In this document: piece by piece, positions 15,853 to 22,425 of the stretch
Layout of the letters: each line of letters begins with the position of its first letter
Position numbering within the stretch: position 1 is the first letter of the stretch
Assembly (NCBI GenBank): GCA_045580145.1
Contig: JAZNNI010000085.1
Span: 62,001-126,000, forward strand
Source of the DNA: UBA1738 sp045580145
GTDB taxonomy: Bacteria > Bacillota > Clostridia > UBA1381
Direction: 5' to 3'
DNA: 64,000 nt
Notes under the pieces: model-generated
The model's database searches: none
What the model was told of the DNA's origin: nothing
Seen by the model: the letters and a program-made list of their open reading frames with translations, nothing else
Made by a program: the position numbers and the translations under genes

Positions 15853-16893
15853 ATGGGAGAAACAAGAACCAGAAGTCAAGGTGTTAAGTATGCTCTTACA
15901 CCAGAATTAAGAGACCACATACAGAAAACAAGGGTAAGTCTTGACCTTTCAACAGAAGAATTATCAAAAATGCTTGGTATGAATAAAGAAACATATAATA
16001 ATATAGAAAGAAAAAAATCAAGCACCACTACAATCACAACAGAAACATTAGATAAACTGTTTGATATTTTTCAAGAACTGTCTGCAAATGAGAAATGGGC
16101 AAAAAAAGAGCAGTATGTAATAGGAAATTTGGAAAAGTTTTTATATAACCCAGATACTAACTATGACACACTGCAAGAGCAAGATTGGTTAAAAGCATAT
16201 TATTTGAAGTATCAAACTGTATATTTAAGTGAGAACACCATAGACAACCTATTTAACTATTGCCCAGAAGAAGAATTGATAGAATTGATTAAGGACCTGA
16301 GCAAGAACAGACACATAAAATTAAAGACTGATATTACTGAAGAAAATGAAGTATATATCAATCTTAAAAACAAGGACAAATACCCAGATTATGCAGATTA
16401 CCCATTTTGGTGTATAAAATATAGTAGTTTTACAGAAGAAGAAGTAAAACAAACATTAGACAGTCTTTATAGTGGAGAAGTTAAATACTCTTTGCTTTTT
16501 GCTCTCTTAATCAACAAAGAATTAAAGAGCAGAAGAAAGAAAGACTATAATGACATTTTTTCTACTGTGTATTACAACTTAAAAATGTGTGGTTGTGTAA
16601 ATATTTTTGATAGACTTGAAAACATAATCAGTTCCAAAAGACCAACACCACAAAAAGCAGAACCAACCCAGACAGAGAGCATAGACAATCTGTTTGTAGA
16701 AATGCTAAAAGGTTTAGATTTGGAAGAATACCCAAGTAATGCTAAACACTTGTTGCAGCATTGCATAAAGGGTGGAGATAATTTCCTTAATGCCTTTGAC
16801 ATAGACCTGACCCCTTTATACACTGCATCTGCTTATGATATCAGTGTATTCAAAATTAGACTGGCAGAAATTATAGATAATATATTTAAGTAA
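15853..16893 (+). CDS. XRE-family repressor with a long C-terminal domain
   Basis: A 346-aa regulator divergent from xis-int. An N-terminal Cro/C1-type HTH spans about residues 20-60 (LDLSTEELSKMLGMNKETYN). The following 280 residues are helical and acidic with no recognised peptidase or sensor motif, longer than a simple phage repressor. The ATG at 15853 is chosen because GGAG at 15841-15844 is correctly spaced. It probably controls integration and excision. A COG2856-type protease is not visible, so the induction signal is unknown. Confidence 0.75.
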   Translation: MGETRTRSQGVKYALTPELRDHIQKTRVSLDLSTEELSKMLGMNKETYNNIERKKSSTTTITTETLDKLFDIFQELSANEKWAKKEQYVIGNLEKFLYNPDTNYDTLQEQDWLKAYYLKYQTVYLSENTIDNLFNYCPEEELIELIKDLSKNRHIKLKTDITEENEVYINLKNKDKYPDYADYPFWCIKYSSFTEEEVKQTLDSLYSGEVKYSLLFALLINKELKSRRKKDYNDIFSTVYYNLKMCGCVNIFDRLENIISSKRPTPQKAEPTQTESIDNLFVEMLKGLDLEEYPSNAKHLLQHCIKGGDNFLNAFDIDLTPLYTASAYDISVFKIRLAEIIDNIFK

Positions 16894-16901
16894 AAATGAC
16901 A

Positions 16902-16930
16902 AAAGGAGCAGACAAAAAATCTGCTCCTTT
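16902..16930 (+). terminator. Terminator after the HTH repressor
   Basis: AAAGGAGCAGA / TCTGCTCCTTT, an 11-bp stem with a 7-nt loop, 9 bp past the stop codon. Confidence 0.75.
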
Positions 16931-17588
16931 GCTTATGTAAAAAAGGGTATTTACTTTTTATCTACAATAATATAAATGGTTTCATTTATATACACTCCCA
17001 ACAGACTTTCTTAAAAAGAAAAAGCAAGAGCAGAACTCTTGCACTCGCAACAATAAAGTTTTAACTTACAGATAGACTATATAATATTAAAACTTTTTAC
17101 TTATACACAACTTTTGGAAAAAATCACTCTTACACTCTTTGTCTTTCCCACAAAAGACATTTTCTCTTGATAAGGAAACAAGGGAAAAATAATTTTTCTT
17201 TCCACCACTTGTGGTGTTTATCATAAATTATTTTTGGGACTTTTTAAAAGTTCTTTGTGGCAACTGCCATACTAAACTTATAAAAAGTCAAAGAGTGATT
17301 TTTCAAAAGACAGATAAAATCTGCTATTGGTTGTAGCAGATTTTTTTTGCACATATTTGGTATAATAAAAACCGGTTTTTTATTATACCAAACTTTGTTG
17401 CAAAATTGGTTAGGTTGATTTAAACCTAAACAATTTTGCACTGCACCAGAAAAAAGAAATAAAAAGGAATAAAATGTATTTAATAGGAAAAAAATCATAA
17501 AAAATGTGTAAAATCATTTTTTATGAAAAAACCACTGAAAATGATAATATTTTCAGTGAATACTGATTTAAAAGGGGGTATTTTGAAA
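16931..17588. other. Gene-free 650-bp region dense in inverted repeats
   Basis: No protein gene is visible. Stem-forming pairs include GCAAGAG/CTCTTGC (17024-17042), AAAGTTTTAA/TTAAAACTTT (17055-17096), GTCTTT/AAAAGAC (17140-17159), AAAAATAATTT/AAATTATTTTT around CACCAC/GTGGTG (17185-17235), a terminator-like AAATCTGCTA/TAGCAGATTT with eight T (17317-17348), a near-perfect 37-bp palindrome with centre CCGG (17356-17392), and a 42-bp hairpin with one mismatch (17399-17440). Candidates are a structured RNA, a replication or transfer origin, or recombinase sites for the gene that follows. Confidence 0.6.
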
Positions 17589-18590
17589 ATGGGCAAAAAC
17601 AAATCACTGGGTTATCAAATACACACTGCACTTGCAGAAATAAATATGCAAAATCAAGAAAAAAGAACAGAGATTTACAACAGAGAAAATGGCACTCATT
17701 TTTCAAGTGTTGGTAAAAGGGAGTTTAAGAAAAATGGGACAAGCATTAACTATATTTTCTCTCAAAGGTCTGCACAGAATCTGGCAGAGAAAAGCAAAAA
17801 CTTTGTGAAGTTCTTAAAAGAGAACTACAACATAAAAATGGTTAAGCAGATAACCCCACAAATGTGTCTGGACTATCTAAACACCAAACAAGGTTGCAGT
17901 AAAAAGACTGTTGCAGCATACAAAAATATGTTGGAAAAAGTTTCTATTGCTTGTTCCAAAAAGTTTGGTTGTGAGCAGTTTTATACACAAGAAGTTAGAA
18001 CACACAAGGTAGAAGATACATATAAAACCAATTCTTCAAGGACTTACACAAACACTGAAATTATGCATATATGCAACTACAAAGGGAGCAGACAAAATGA
18101 GATTAAGACAATGGCATTTTTAGGTTGCAGAGTTTTTGAACTCATAAACATAAAAGCAGAAGATATTAACCTTGACAGTCATACCTATACCACCACTACC
18201 AAAGATGGAAAAATAGACACTTATTCTACTGTTCATATTGTGGGCAAGGGTGGAAAAGACAGTTATAGAATAATACTCCCAGAATACAGAAGTTTTTTTG
18301 AAGAACTGAAACAAGGTAAGAACCCAACTGACAGACTTTTTGACTTACCCAAAGACACCAAAGCAACAAGACAAATTATGAGTAATGAAATAAGAAAAAT
18401 CACAAAAGAATTGGGTTTAGAAGTGAGTGGAAAAAACCACCAATTTAGAAAATATCACTGCCAGATTGCACTACAATATTATCTTGATAAAGGGTGGAGT
18501 AAAGAAAAAGCAGAAAGTATGGTTATTCAAAGGCACTTATCTCATAGTGGGGAAAGAAAGGACCTGAAACAGATTTATTTATATAGTTAA
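17589..18590 (+). CDS. Second, divergent tyrosine recombinase
   Basis: A 333-aa protein with the catalytic layout of tyrosine recombinases: Arg in FLGCRVFELINIKAEDI, Lys in VGKGGKDSYRI, the H-x-x-R box in GKNHQFRKYHCQ, His in RHLSHSG and a candidate Tyr in LKQIYLYS. The N-terminal half (about residues 60-150) looks like a core-binding domain. It lacks an obvious arm-binding domain. The start at 17589 has GGGGG at 10 bp; an upstream ATG at 17523 would put a hairpin (17532-17557) inside the coding sequence. It may resolve, invert or shuffle parts of the element, or act on the palindromes just upstream. This is inference; the element already has an integrase. Confidence 0.75.
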   Translation: MGKNKSLGYQIHTALAEINMQNQEKRTEIYNRENGTHFSSVGKREFKKNGTSINYIFSQRSAQNLAEKSKNFVKFLKENYNIKMVKQITPQMCLDYLNTKQGCSKKTVAAYKNMLEKVSIACSKKFGCEQFYTQEVRTHKVEDTYKTNSSRTYTNTEIMHICNYKGSRQNEIKTMAFLGCRVFELINIKAEDINLDSHTYTTTTKDGKIDTYSTVHIVGKGGKDSYRIILPEYRSFFEELKQGKNPTDRLFDLPKDTKATRQIMSNEIRKITKELGLEVSGKNHQFRKYHCQIALQYYLDKGWSKEKAESMVIQRHLSHSGERKDLKQIYLYS

Positions 18591-18593
18591 AAA

Positions 18594-18617
18594 AGACTGC
18601 TCATTGGCAGTCTTTAA
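18594..18617. terminator. Terminator between recombinase and XRE gene
   Basis: AAAGACTGC / GCAGTCTTT with a 6-nt loop between two convergent genes. Confidence 0.8.
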
Positions 18618-18862
18618 TCATTATCTACATCTACTAATTTATTTATTGGAACACCTAACACTTTACTTATTTTAAATAGTGATTTTAGGGAAGGCACATA
18701 AGGAGCAGAAGGACCTTCTAATTGAGAAATAAAGTTTAATGACATACCACTGCTTTCACTCAACTGCTCTTGTGTCATATTTGCAAGTCTTCTGTAATAA
18801 CCAACTTTTAACCCAACTTTTATTATAAACATTTGATATTCTTTTTCATTATAATAGTTCAT
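18614..18862 (-). CDS. Small XRE-family transcription regulator
   Basis: An 82-aa Cro/C1-type HTH protein (KVGYYRRLANMTQEQLSESS, then GMSLNFISQLEG), the DNA-binding domain with almost no extension. It converges on the second recombinase and is divergent from the SLOG gene. The intervening 128 bp likely holds both promoters and its operator. TAGGTG serves as ribosome binding site. Confidence 0.8.
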   Translation of the reverse strand: MNYYNEKEYQMFIIKVGLKVGYYRRLANMTQEQLSESSGMSLNFISQLEGPSAPYVPSLKSLFKISKVLGVPINKLVDVDND

Positions 18863-18990
18863 AAAAACACCTATTTACACAATTATTTTATATATATAAT
18901 TATAAACTATTTACAAATAAAATATTATTATGTATAATAAAATAAAACTTCTGTGTCAAGGAAGTTTTAGTATTTTAGCAAGGTGTAATT

Positions 18991-19467
18991 ATGGAAAATA
19001 TAAAAAGGTGTTGTTTCTGTGGGCATAGTGATATTACCTATACAGAAGAAACAAGAGAAAAAATAAAAACAATAGCAGAAGATTTGATTTTAAACCATAA
19101 TGTCAGTGAGTTCTGGGTTGGGCATTATGGCAGATTTGATGGGTGTTGTTCTTCTGTTATAAGAGAGTTGCAGAAAACTTATACTGATATAAAATTAGAG
19201 TTGGTTATACCATACATAACCAAAGGCATAAATGAATACAAGGAACTGTATTATAAAGATTATGATAATATTCTTATGGCAGATATACCCTTGAACACTC
19301 CCCAGAAGTTTCAAATCATAAAAGGAAATGAATATGTTGTAGATAACTGTGAGTATGTTATTTGCTATATAGAAAGGCACTATGGGGGAGCATACAGAAC
19401 CTTTACCTATGCCAGAAGAAAAAAGAAAGAGATTTTTAATATTTCTCCAAGACCAATAGAAGATTAA
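18991..19467 (+). CDS. SLOG-domain (DUF1273-like) protein
   Basis: A 158-aa Rossmann-like protein. CCFCGHSDI at residues 7-15 matches the CxFTGHR start of the SLOG/DUF1273 group; FWVGHYGRFD and the ending GGAYRTFTYARRKKKEIFNI fit too. SLOG proteins bind nucleotides or nucleotide-derived ligands, and some act in conflict systems. The actual ligand is unknown. A hairpin AAAACTTC/GAAGTTTT (18945-18970) lies in the leader, ahead of a normal AAGGTG ribosome binding site. Confidence 0.75.
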   Translation: MENIKRCCFCGHSDITYTEETREKIKTIAEDLILNHNVSEFWVGHYGRFDGCCSSVIRELQKTYTDIKLELVIPYITKGINEYKELYYKDYDNILMADIPLNTPQKFQIIKGNEYVVDNCEYVICYIERHYGGAYRTFTYARRKKKEIFNISPRPIED

Positions 19468-19470
19468 AGC

Positions 19471-19503
19471 AAACTATCAACTGTTTTCAGTTGGTAGTTT
19501 TTT
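19471..19503 (+). terminator. Terminator after the SLOG gene
   Basis: AAACTATCAACTG and CAGTTGGTAGTTT with a TTTT loop and a T-rich tail, directly after the stop. Confidence 0.85.
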
Positions 19504-19669
19504 ATTTCAAAATATCTGTTAAGTAGTCCTTCAAATGCTTACTTTTTAAACTGGTTATTTTTTGCAAAAATTAAATCTAAAGAAAAATCTGGTCCAGATT
19601 TAGTTTATTGATTTTTTAACCAGTTTTATTTTCAAAGTATCTTTTAAGAAGTCCCTTAAAACCTTTACC
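19504..19669 (-). repeat. Direct repeat copy 2: rubrerythrin-end-like units D and E around a hairpin
   Basis: Unit D (19505-19542, minus strand AFEGLLNRYFE) and unit E (19630-19669, GKGFKGLLKRYFE) flank the same nested hairpin as in copy 1 at 12234-12397, with arms AACTGGT/ACCAGTT. It encloses, with copy 1, a 7-kb block containing both recombinases. Both copies are in the orientation of the rubrerythrin gene. Confidence 0.7.
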
Positions 19670-19783
19670 AAAATATAAGTATTTTTATAATTTGACAGTA
19701 ATATAAAATGGTGTTAAAACAATTATAAAGAGATTTATATTTGTATAAACTCTAAATTATATTATTTTTAAAGGAGGTGGAAA

Positions 19784-20209
19784 ATGGGAGCATTTTTCAT
19801 AAATAGTAGTGAAATATTAACACTATCACTGCTAAACAACAAACAGTTTCATTTTAACCAAGAAGAAATGGCAAATGCCATTGGTTGCACTCAACCAAAT
19901 ATTTCTTATGTTGTTTCTTCTCTTTTGCAAAAAGGAGTAGTAGAAAATATTAAGGGTTTTATTGCAGTAAATCAATACAGACTTGTTGAATACATAACAG
20001 AGTATGCAAGTAGTATGTATGATAATGCAGAGATTTATTTTTCTAATGGCATTTTAAAAATTAGGAATTGGTTTCCAGAAGTTTTTGCTTTTTTTCAAAC
20101 ATATTTTAGAATACTTAATGTTGAGTATGTTATTACAGAGTGTAGAGATTTAAAAGAGATTTGTTTTGTTTTCAAAAATGATTTAATTGATATTAGTGAT
20201 ATAGAATAA
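19784..20209 (+). CDS. Winged-helix protein of the element
   Basis: A 141-aa protein whose first 60 residues form a winged helix (FNQEEMANAIGCTQPNISYV then VSSLLQKGVVENIKG), comparable to MarR or replication-type wHTH. The C-terminal half is unknown. The ribosome binding site AAAGGAGGTGG is the strongest in the element, which suggests high expression. It lies just past repeat copy 2, in the same direction as the RepL-like gene. Confidence 0.6.
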   Translation: MGAFFINSSEILTLSLLNNKQFHFNQEEMANAIGCTQPNISYVVSSLLQKGVVENIKGFIAVNQYRLVEYITEYASSMYDNAEIYFSNGILKIRNWFPEVFAFFQTYFRILNVEYVITECRDLKEICFVFKNDLIDISDIE

Positions 20210-20238
20210 TACTAATAAGAGTAAGAATAACAAAAATA

Positions 20239-20275
20239 AAAAAATGCTCACAATTCAAGTTGTAGTGGGCATTTT
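20239..20275 (+). terminator. Terminator between the two winged-helix genes
   Basis: AAAATGC...GCATTTT stem with an inner ACAA/TTGT pairing, 30 bp after the stop at 20209. Confidence 0.6.
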
Positions 20276-20351
20276 AAAGATTTTTTAATATAAACTGTAT
20301 TTTATATTATTATAAAGTTCAGTTTATGTTTTCTCTTGTTAGGGGGTGTAT

Positions 20352-20924
20352 ATGAAACAAAATAAAGAACTTGAACATATAGAAATCTGGAAAGAACTTT
20401 CAAGTATTGCAAGTAAAGGTTATTCTACTGTTGTTCTTCCAGACAAAGAAAAAAAAGACAAAAGAAAGTTTATGAAAATACATACAACTGCATTAGATTT
20501 TCTTGCAAATAAATCTGGTGTAGATAAAAAATATATTAACTTCTTTATTCTGCTTGTAAATGTAAATATCAAATATATTGAGGCAGATACTAACCTTATA
20601 AAATTATCAGTGAGAGAGATTGCAGAAAAAATGGGTTATTCACTTGTCTATATGTATGACACATTAAATATGCTTGAAAAAATTAACTTGATTGGTTTTT
20701 ATAAAGTTGGAAGAAATAAGTATGTTGTTATTAACCCAAAGTATTATGCAAAGTTTTATAACATAAGATTTATGTATGCAATAGAATACTGCTTTGAGGA
20801 AAGAAAAAGAATTGATATACAAGAAGTCATTGGGAAAATATCTGTATTAAAAGAATTAAAGACTGATAAGGAAAACACCAAAGTAAAAGGAGAAGTTAAA
20901 AGTTTCATAAACAGTAATATATAA
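20352..20924 (+). CDS. RepL-like winged-helix protein (possible replication initiator)
   Basis: A 190-aa basic protein. The pattern KLSVREIAEKMGYSLVYMYD, then TLNMLEKINLIGFYKVGRNK and VVINPKYYAKFY, resembles the winged helix and the V-NP motif of Firmicutes plasmid RepL initiators. If correct, the element could replicate transiently after excision. The call is tentative because any wHTH regulator could show these features. The ATG at 20352 follows AGGGGG by 5 bp. Confidence 0.5.
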   Translation: MKQNKELEHIEIWKELSSIASKGYSTVVLPDKEKKDKRKFMKIHTTALDFLANKSGVDKKYINFFILLVNVNIKYIEADTNLIKLSVREIAEKMGYSLVYMYDTLNMLEKINLIGFYKVGRNKYVVINPKYYAKFYNIRFMYAIEYCFEERKRIDIQEVIGKISVLKELKTDKENTKVKGEVKSFINSNI

Positions 20925-20937
20925 ATAATTAGTAAAA

Positions 20938-20987
20938 AAAGAGCATAGTATAACAAGGTTAAAACCCTTGATATTACTATGCTTTTT
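20938..20987 (+). terminator. Terminator after the RepL-like gene
   Basis: AGCATAGTA / TACTATGCT outer stem with inner CAAGG/CCTTG, followed by T5. Confidence 0.75.
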
Positions 20988-21007
20988 GTTATTTTTACTG
21001 GGTACAA

Positions 21008-21163
21008 GTTGGGAAGAAAGTGTTATTTTAATTGGGAAAAACCTTTTAAAAAAAGGCAATTTCCCAAGCATTTCCCAACTTTACCCAGTAAGACACATAA
21101 ATACACATTGAGAAACATTGAGAAAGATTAAGAAAATGGTCTCGTGATGTAAAACTTGGGAAA
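21008..21163. repeat. Right arm-type repeats (TTTCCCAAG and variants)
   Basis: TTTCCCAAG at 21060-21068, TTTCCCAAC at 21071-21079, and inverted copies CTTGGGAAA (21155-21163), ATTGGGAAA (21031-21039) and GTTGGGAAG (21008-21016). The same word occurs three times inside the left end. Mixed orientation here and direct orientation on the left are common in integrase arm-site layouts. Confidence 0.5.
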
Positions 21164-21174
21164 CTGCATAAATA

Positions 21175-21201
21175 AAGGGTTTGGAGAACTTCCAAACCCT
21201 T
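21175..21201 (-). terminator. Hairpin after rubrerythrin
   Basis: AAGGGTTTGGA / TCCAAACCCTT, 11-bp stem with a 5-nt loop just past the rubrerythrin stop. It is probably supplied by the element as a replacement terminator. Confidence 0.65.
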
Positions 21202-21210
21202 ATTTTATGC

Positions 21211-21798
21211 TTATTTGAAGAAACGTTGGAGCATACCCTCAAATGCCTTCCCGTGACGAGCTTCGTCTCTTGCCATTTCATGCACTGTGTCATGGATTGC
21301 GTCAAGGCCATTCTTCTTAGCGCAGGTTGCAAGGTCGAATTTGCCCTGTGTTGCACCATATTCGCAGTCAACTCTCCAAGCAAGGTTATCCTTTGTTGTA
21401 GCCTTCATATTAGGCTCTAAATCTTCACCTAAAAGCTCTGCAAATTTAGCGGCGTGCTCTGCCTCTTCGTATGCAGCCTTTTCCCAGTAAAGTCCGATTT
21501 CTGGATAGCCTTCTCTGTGAGCGATTCTTGCCATACAGAGGTACATACCAACCTCAGAACATTCACCATTGAAGTTTGCAACTAACTGTTCATAGATATA
21601 TTTTTTATCCTCTTCGCTTATATCAGGATTGTTTTTAACTGTTTTTGCATAAACACCATATTCGTGTTCTGCAGCGAGTGCTGCGCCCTCTACCATTTCC
21701 TTGAACTTTTCTGCAGGAACTTTACAGATAGGGCATTTTTCAGGTGGTGCATCTCCCTCGTGAACGTAACCGCATACAGGACAAATAAATTTTTTCAT
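21211..21798 (-). CDS. rbr: Reverse rubrerythrin (rubredoxin domain first)
   Basis: A 195-aa peroxide-reducing enzyme of anaerobes. The rubredoxin-like iron site is at the N-terminus (CPVCG at residues 5-9, CPIC at about 22-25) and the diiron four-helix bundle follows (EYGVYA, ECSEVGMYLCMARI, YEEAEHA, HDTVHEMARDEARHG). This order is the reverse of classical rubrerythrin. The start at 21798 has GGAGG at 8 bp. It lies 19 bp after the Fur/PerR gene and is probably co-transcribed. Its last roughly 17 codons lie within the integration site and may come from the mobile element. Confidence 0.9.
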   Translation of the reverse strand: MKKFICPVCGYVHEGDAPPEKCPICKVPAEKFKEMVEGAALAAEHEYGVYAKTVKNNPDISEEDKKYIYEQLVANFNGECSEVGMYLCMARIAHREGYPEIGLYWEKAAYEEAEHAAKFAELLGEDLEPNMKATTKDNLAWRVDCEYGATQGKFDLATCAKKNGLDAIHDTVHEMARDEARHGKAFEGMLQRFFK

Positions 21799-21817
21799 AA
21801 TAAATACCTCCATAATT

Positions 21818-22222
21818 TTAATTACTTTTTTGAGCTTCTGCCAGCGTGCATTTCCTGCACTTTCCAAACAGGACCATTGAGTATGACTCTACTGAAAAAT
21901 CCTTACTTTCAAACTTATTGAAATTTGCCTGAGTACCAACGTCAATATCTCCGATAGCACCACATACTGTGCAATAAGTATGATCGTGGCGGATTTGAGT
22001 TTGAGCGTCATAGTGGTCCAGCCCATCACCTACATCAACTTTAAAAATCATATTCTGCTCAAGAAGAAGCTTTAAGTTTCTGTAGACCGTGGCAATTCCG
22101 ATTTCGGGGAAGTCTTCCTTGACCCTTTCATATATCCAATCGGCTGATGGGTGAGTCTTAGTACATTTCAAAGCAGCTAAAATTGCATTTCTTTTTTCGG
22201 AATTTTTTAACTGTCCTTTCAT
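21818..22222 (-). CDS. perR: Fur-family repressor, probably PerR
   Basis: A 134-aa metal-dependent regulator. A winged helix spans about residues 10-65 (HPSADWIYERVKEDFPEIG, then IATVYRNLKLLLEQ). The DHYD and RHDHTYCTVCG region and the later CRKC supply the structural zinc and regulatory metal ligands. Linkage to rubrerythrin suggests peroxide sensing (PerR) rather than iron uptake control. A Fur/Per box overlaps the transcription start region, so it is likely autoregulated. Confidence 0.85.
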   Translation of the reverse strand: MKGQLKNSEKRNAILAALKCTKTHPSADWIYERVKEDFPEIGIATVYRNLKLLLEQNMIFKVDVGDGLDHYDAQTQIRHDHTYCTVCGAIGDIDVGTQANFNKFESKDFSVESYSMVLFGKCRKCTLAEAQKSN

Positions 22223-22238
22223 AAGAAACTCTCCTTAA

Positions 22239-22261
22239 TTGATAATGATAATTATTATCAA
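22239..22261. promoter_or_regulatory. Fur/Per box
   Basis: Near-perfect palindrome TTGATAATGATAATTATTA continuing to CAA at 22261, matching the classic Fur/PerR 7-1-7 type. It sits between the -10 and the start codon of the repressor. Confidence 0.85.
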
Positions 22262-22264
22262 TTT

Positions 22265-22292
22265 GATTATAACATAAAAACACAATTTGTCA
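22265..22292 (-). promoter_or_regulatory. Promoter of perR-rbr
   Basis: TTGACA, 16 bp, TATAAT on the minus strand, immediately upstream of the Fur/Per box. Confidence 0.8.
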
Positions 22293-22425
22293 ATACTTTT
22301 TTTAAATTTTTTTGTAAATCAAATAAAAACAAAAAAAGTCAAAAATTTTGAAAAAATAGTCTATACAATGACCAAAAAATATGTTATACTATCTTTATCA
22401 AACATATTGAAAAGGAGATTTTGCT

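Larger units (their letters stand above)
8467..21267. mobile_element. 12.8-kb integrative element in the rubrerythrin 3' end
   Basis: The ends are defined by the duplicated rubrerythrin 3' sequence. The contents are an Eco47II-type restriction-modification operon, a Tn916-type integrase and excisionase, a divergently transcribed HTH repressor, a second tyrosine recombinase, an XRE regulator, a SLOG protein and two winged-helix proteins, plus several unknown small genes. Candidate integrase arm sites (TTTCCCAAG) lie just inside both ends. No relaxase, coupling protein or secretion genes are visible, so it is better called an integrative island or a mobilisable element of unknown transfer mode than an ICE. 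Composition is A/T-rich with almost no CpG, in sharp contrast to both flanks. Edge positions are uncertain by about 50 bp. Confidence 0.8.

Noticed and set aside
8467..21267. Integrative conjugative element
   Set aside because: No relaxase, coupling ATPase or secretion genes can be found; I keep the neutral term integrative element.
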